Of a stretch of 64,000 nucleotides of DNA, positions 63,635 to 64,000 are shown piece after piece. The stretch is from Pseudomonas sp. FP1742 (GTDB lineage Bacteria; Pseudomonadota; Gammaproteobacteria; Pseudomonadales; Pseudomonadaceae). Every line of letters starts with the position of its first letter. Position 1 is the stretch's first letter. The position numbers were made by a program, and so were the translations under genes. Under the pieces are notes generated by a model. It saw only the letters and a program-made list of their open reading frames with translations, was not told where the DNA came from and made no database searches. The stretch lies in the NCBI RefSeq assembly GCF_030687145.1, contig NZ_CP117460.1:3596001-3660000 (forward strand), written 5' to 3'.

Positions 63635-64000
63635 TCAGAGATGATCGGCGTCGATCACGGCCTGGGCGAAGGCTTGCGGGGCCTCTTGCGGCAGGTTGTG
63701 GCCGATACCGCCATCGATCAGTCGATACTCATATTTGCCGGTGAAGCGCTTGGCATAGGCCTCGGCAGGTGGATGCGGCGCACCGTTGGCATCGCCCTCA
63801 AGAGTGATGGTCGGCACGCTGATGGACGGGAAAGCCGCCAGTTTCTTCTCAAGCCCGTCGTATCTGGATTCGCCCTTGATCAGGCCCAGGCGCCAGCGAT
63901 AGTTGAAGATGGATACGGCAACGTGATCGGGATTTTGCAAAGCGGCGGCGCTTCGCTCATAGGTCGCGTCGTCGAAGTTCCACTTCGGCGAGGCCAGTTT
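63635..64000 (-). CDS. Alpha/beta hydrolase, C-terminal part (5' end beyond window)
   Basis: 121 codons from the window edge to TGA 63635. The visible part reads KLASPKWNFDDATYERSAAA, then VAVSIFNYRWRLG, a cap region of haloalkane-dehalogenase/epoxide-hydrolase-like enzymes. VPTITLEGDANGAPHP (acid residue region) and RLIDGGIGHNLPQEAPQAFA (catalytic His) follow. The nucleophile elbow is outside the window. It precedes the P460 gene by 22 bp. Confidence 0.85.
   Translation of the reverse strand, partial: KLASPKWNFDDATYERSAAALQNPDHVAVSIFNYRWRLGLIKGESRYDGLEKKLAAFPSISVPTITLEGDANGAPHPPAEAYAKRFTGKYEYRLIDGGIGHNLPQEAPQAFAQAVIDADHL

Overview
The window reads as a chromosomal segment of a GC-rich gammaproteobacterium, most probably a Pseudomonas of the fluorescens group. 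This rests on gene content (a PE-Lig-Pol ordered LigD, an Hcp/VgrG/DUF4123/Rhs type VI secretion island, Pseudomonas-type small proteins, REP-like palindromes) and codon use. No rRNA or other taxonomic marker is present, so the species is not resolved.

Layout. 1-3.3 kb: end-joining ligase LigD (minus strand, cut by the window edge) and a DJ-1/PfpI-like protein. 3.4-12.2 kb: an orphan type VI secretion cluster (hcp, vgrG, DUF4123 adaptor, 1624-residue Rhs effector, 73-residue probable immunity protein). It sits behind a sigma-54 promoter with three upstream copies of a dyad-symmetric operator. 12.2-15.1 kb: a scrapyard of a MITE-like element, an ISL3-like transposase fragment, a frameshifted phage-terminase-like fragment, a hairpin repeat and a truncated small gene, with two unknown membrane or secreted proteins between them. 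15.1-23.9 kb: housekeeping genes (RlhA-type U32 protein, tRNA-Gln, CapA-like phosphatase, M20 dipeptidase, PchB-like lyase, a 24-residue membrane peptide, a membrane-anchored metallophosphoesterase).

24-40 kb: a complete Wzx/Wzy-type exopolysaccharide operon. It opens with a NusG/RfaH-like antiterminator. Then come an outer-membrane beta-barrel protein, a Wza/GumB-like export protein, a Wzc-like co-polymerase/tyrosine kinase, the initiating sugar-phosphate transferase, a GT26 and three further glycosyltransferases, a Wzy-like polymerase, a flippase, GalE and a secreted GH16 glycosidase. 40-53.5 kb: three paralogous giant repeat proteins. 53.6-59.5 kb (minus strand): a LuxR-type regulator with a pseudo-receiver and a complete type I secretion system (ABC transporter, HlyD-like adaptor, TolC-like channel), which is the obvious exporter for the giant proteins. 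EPS, adhesin-like proteins, exporter and regulators together look like one biofilm-matrix locus.

59.6-64 kb: a methyltransferase, a REPIN-like inverted repeat, an orphan periplasmic binding protein, an SDR fragment, and a minus-strand group of two alpha/beta hydrolases flanking a cytochrome P460.

The points most worth following: (a) the second giant protein equals the first with exactly seven 154-residue modules inserted at one DDGP motif; (b) the first two giant genes carry an identical hairpin that puts a GGA Shine-Dalgarno in a tetraloop, the classic RsmA/CsrA target shape; (c) a short secreted-protein ORF, coupled to the LuxR gene by TAATG, is split by a T9 tract; (d) the sigma-54/three-operator promoter drives the type VI island.
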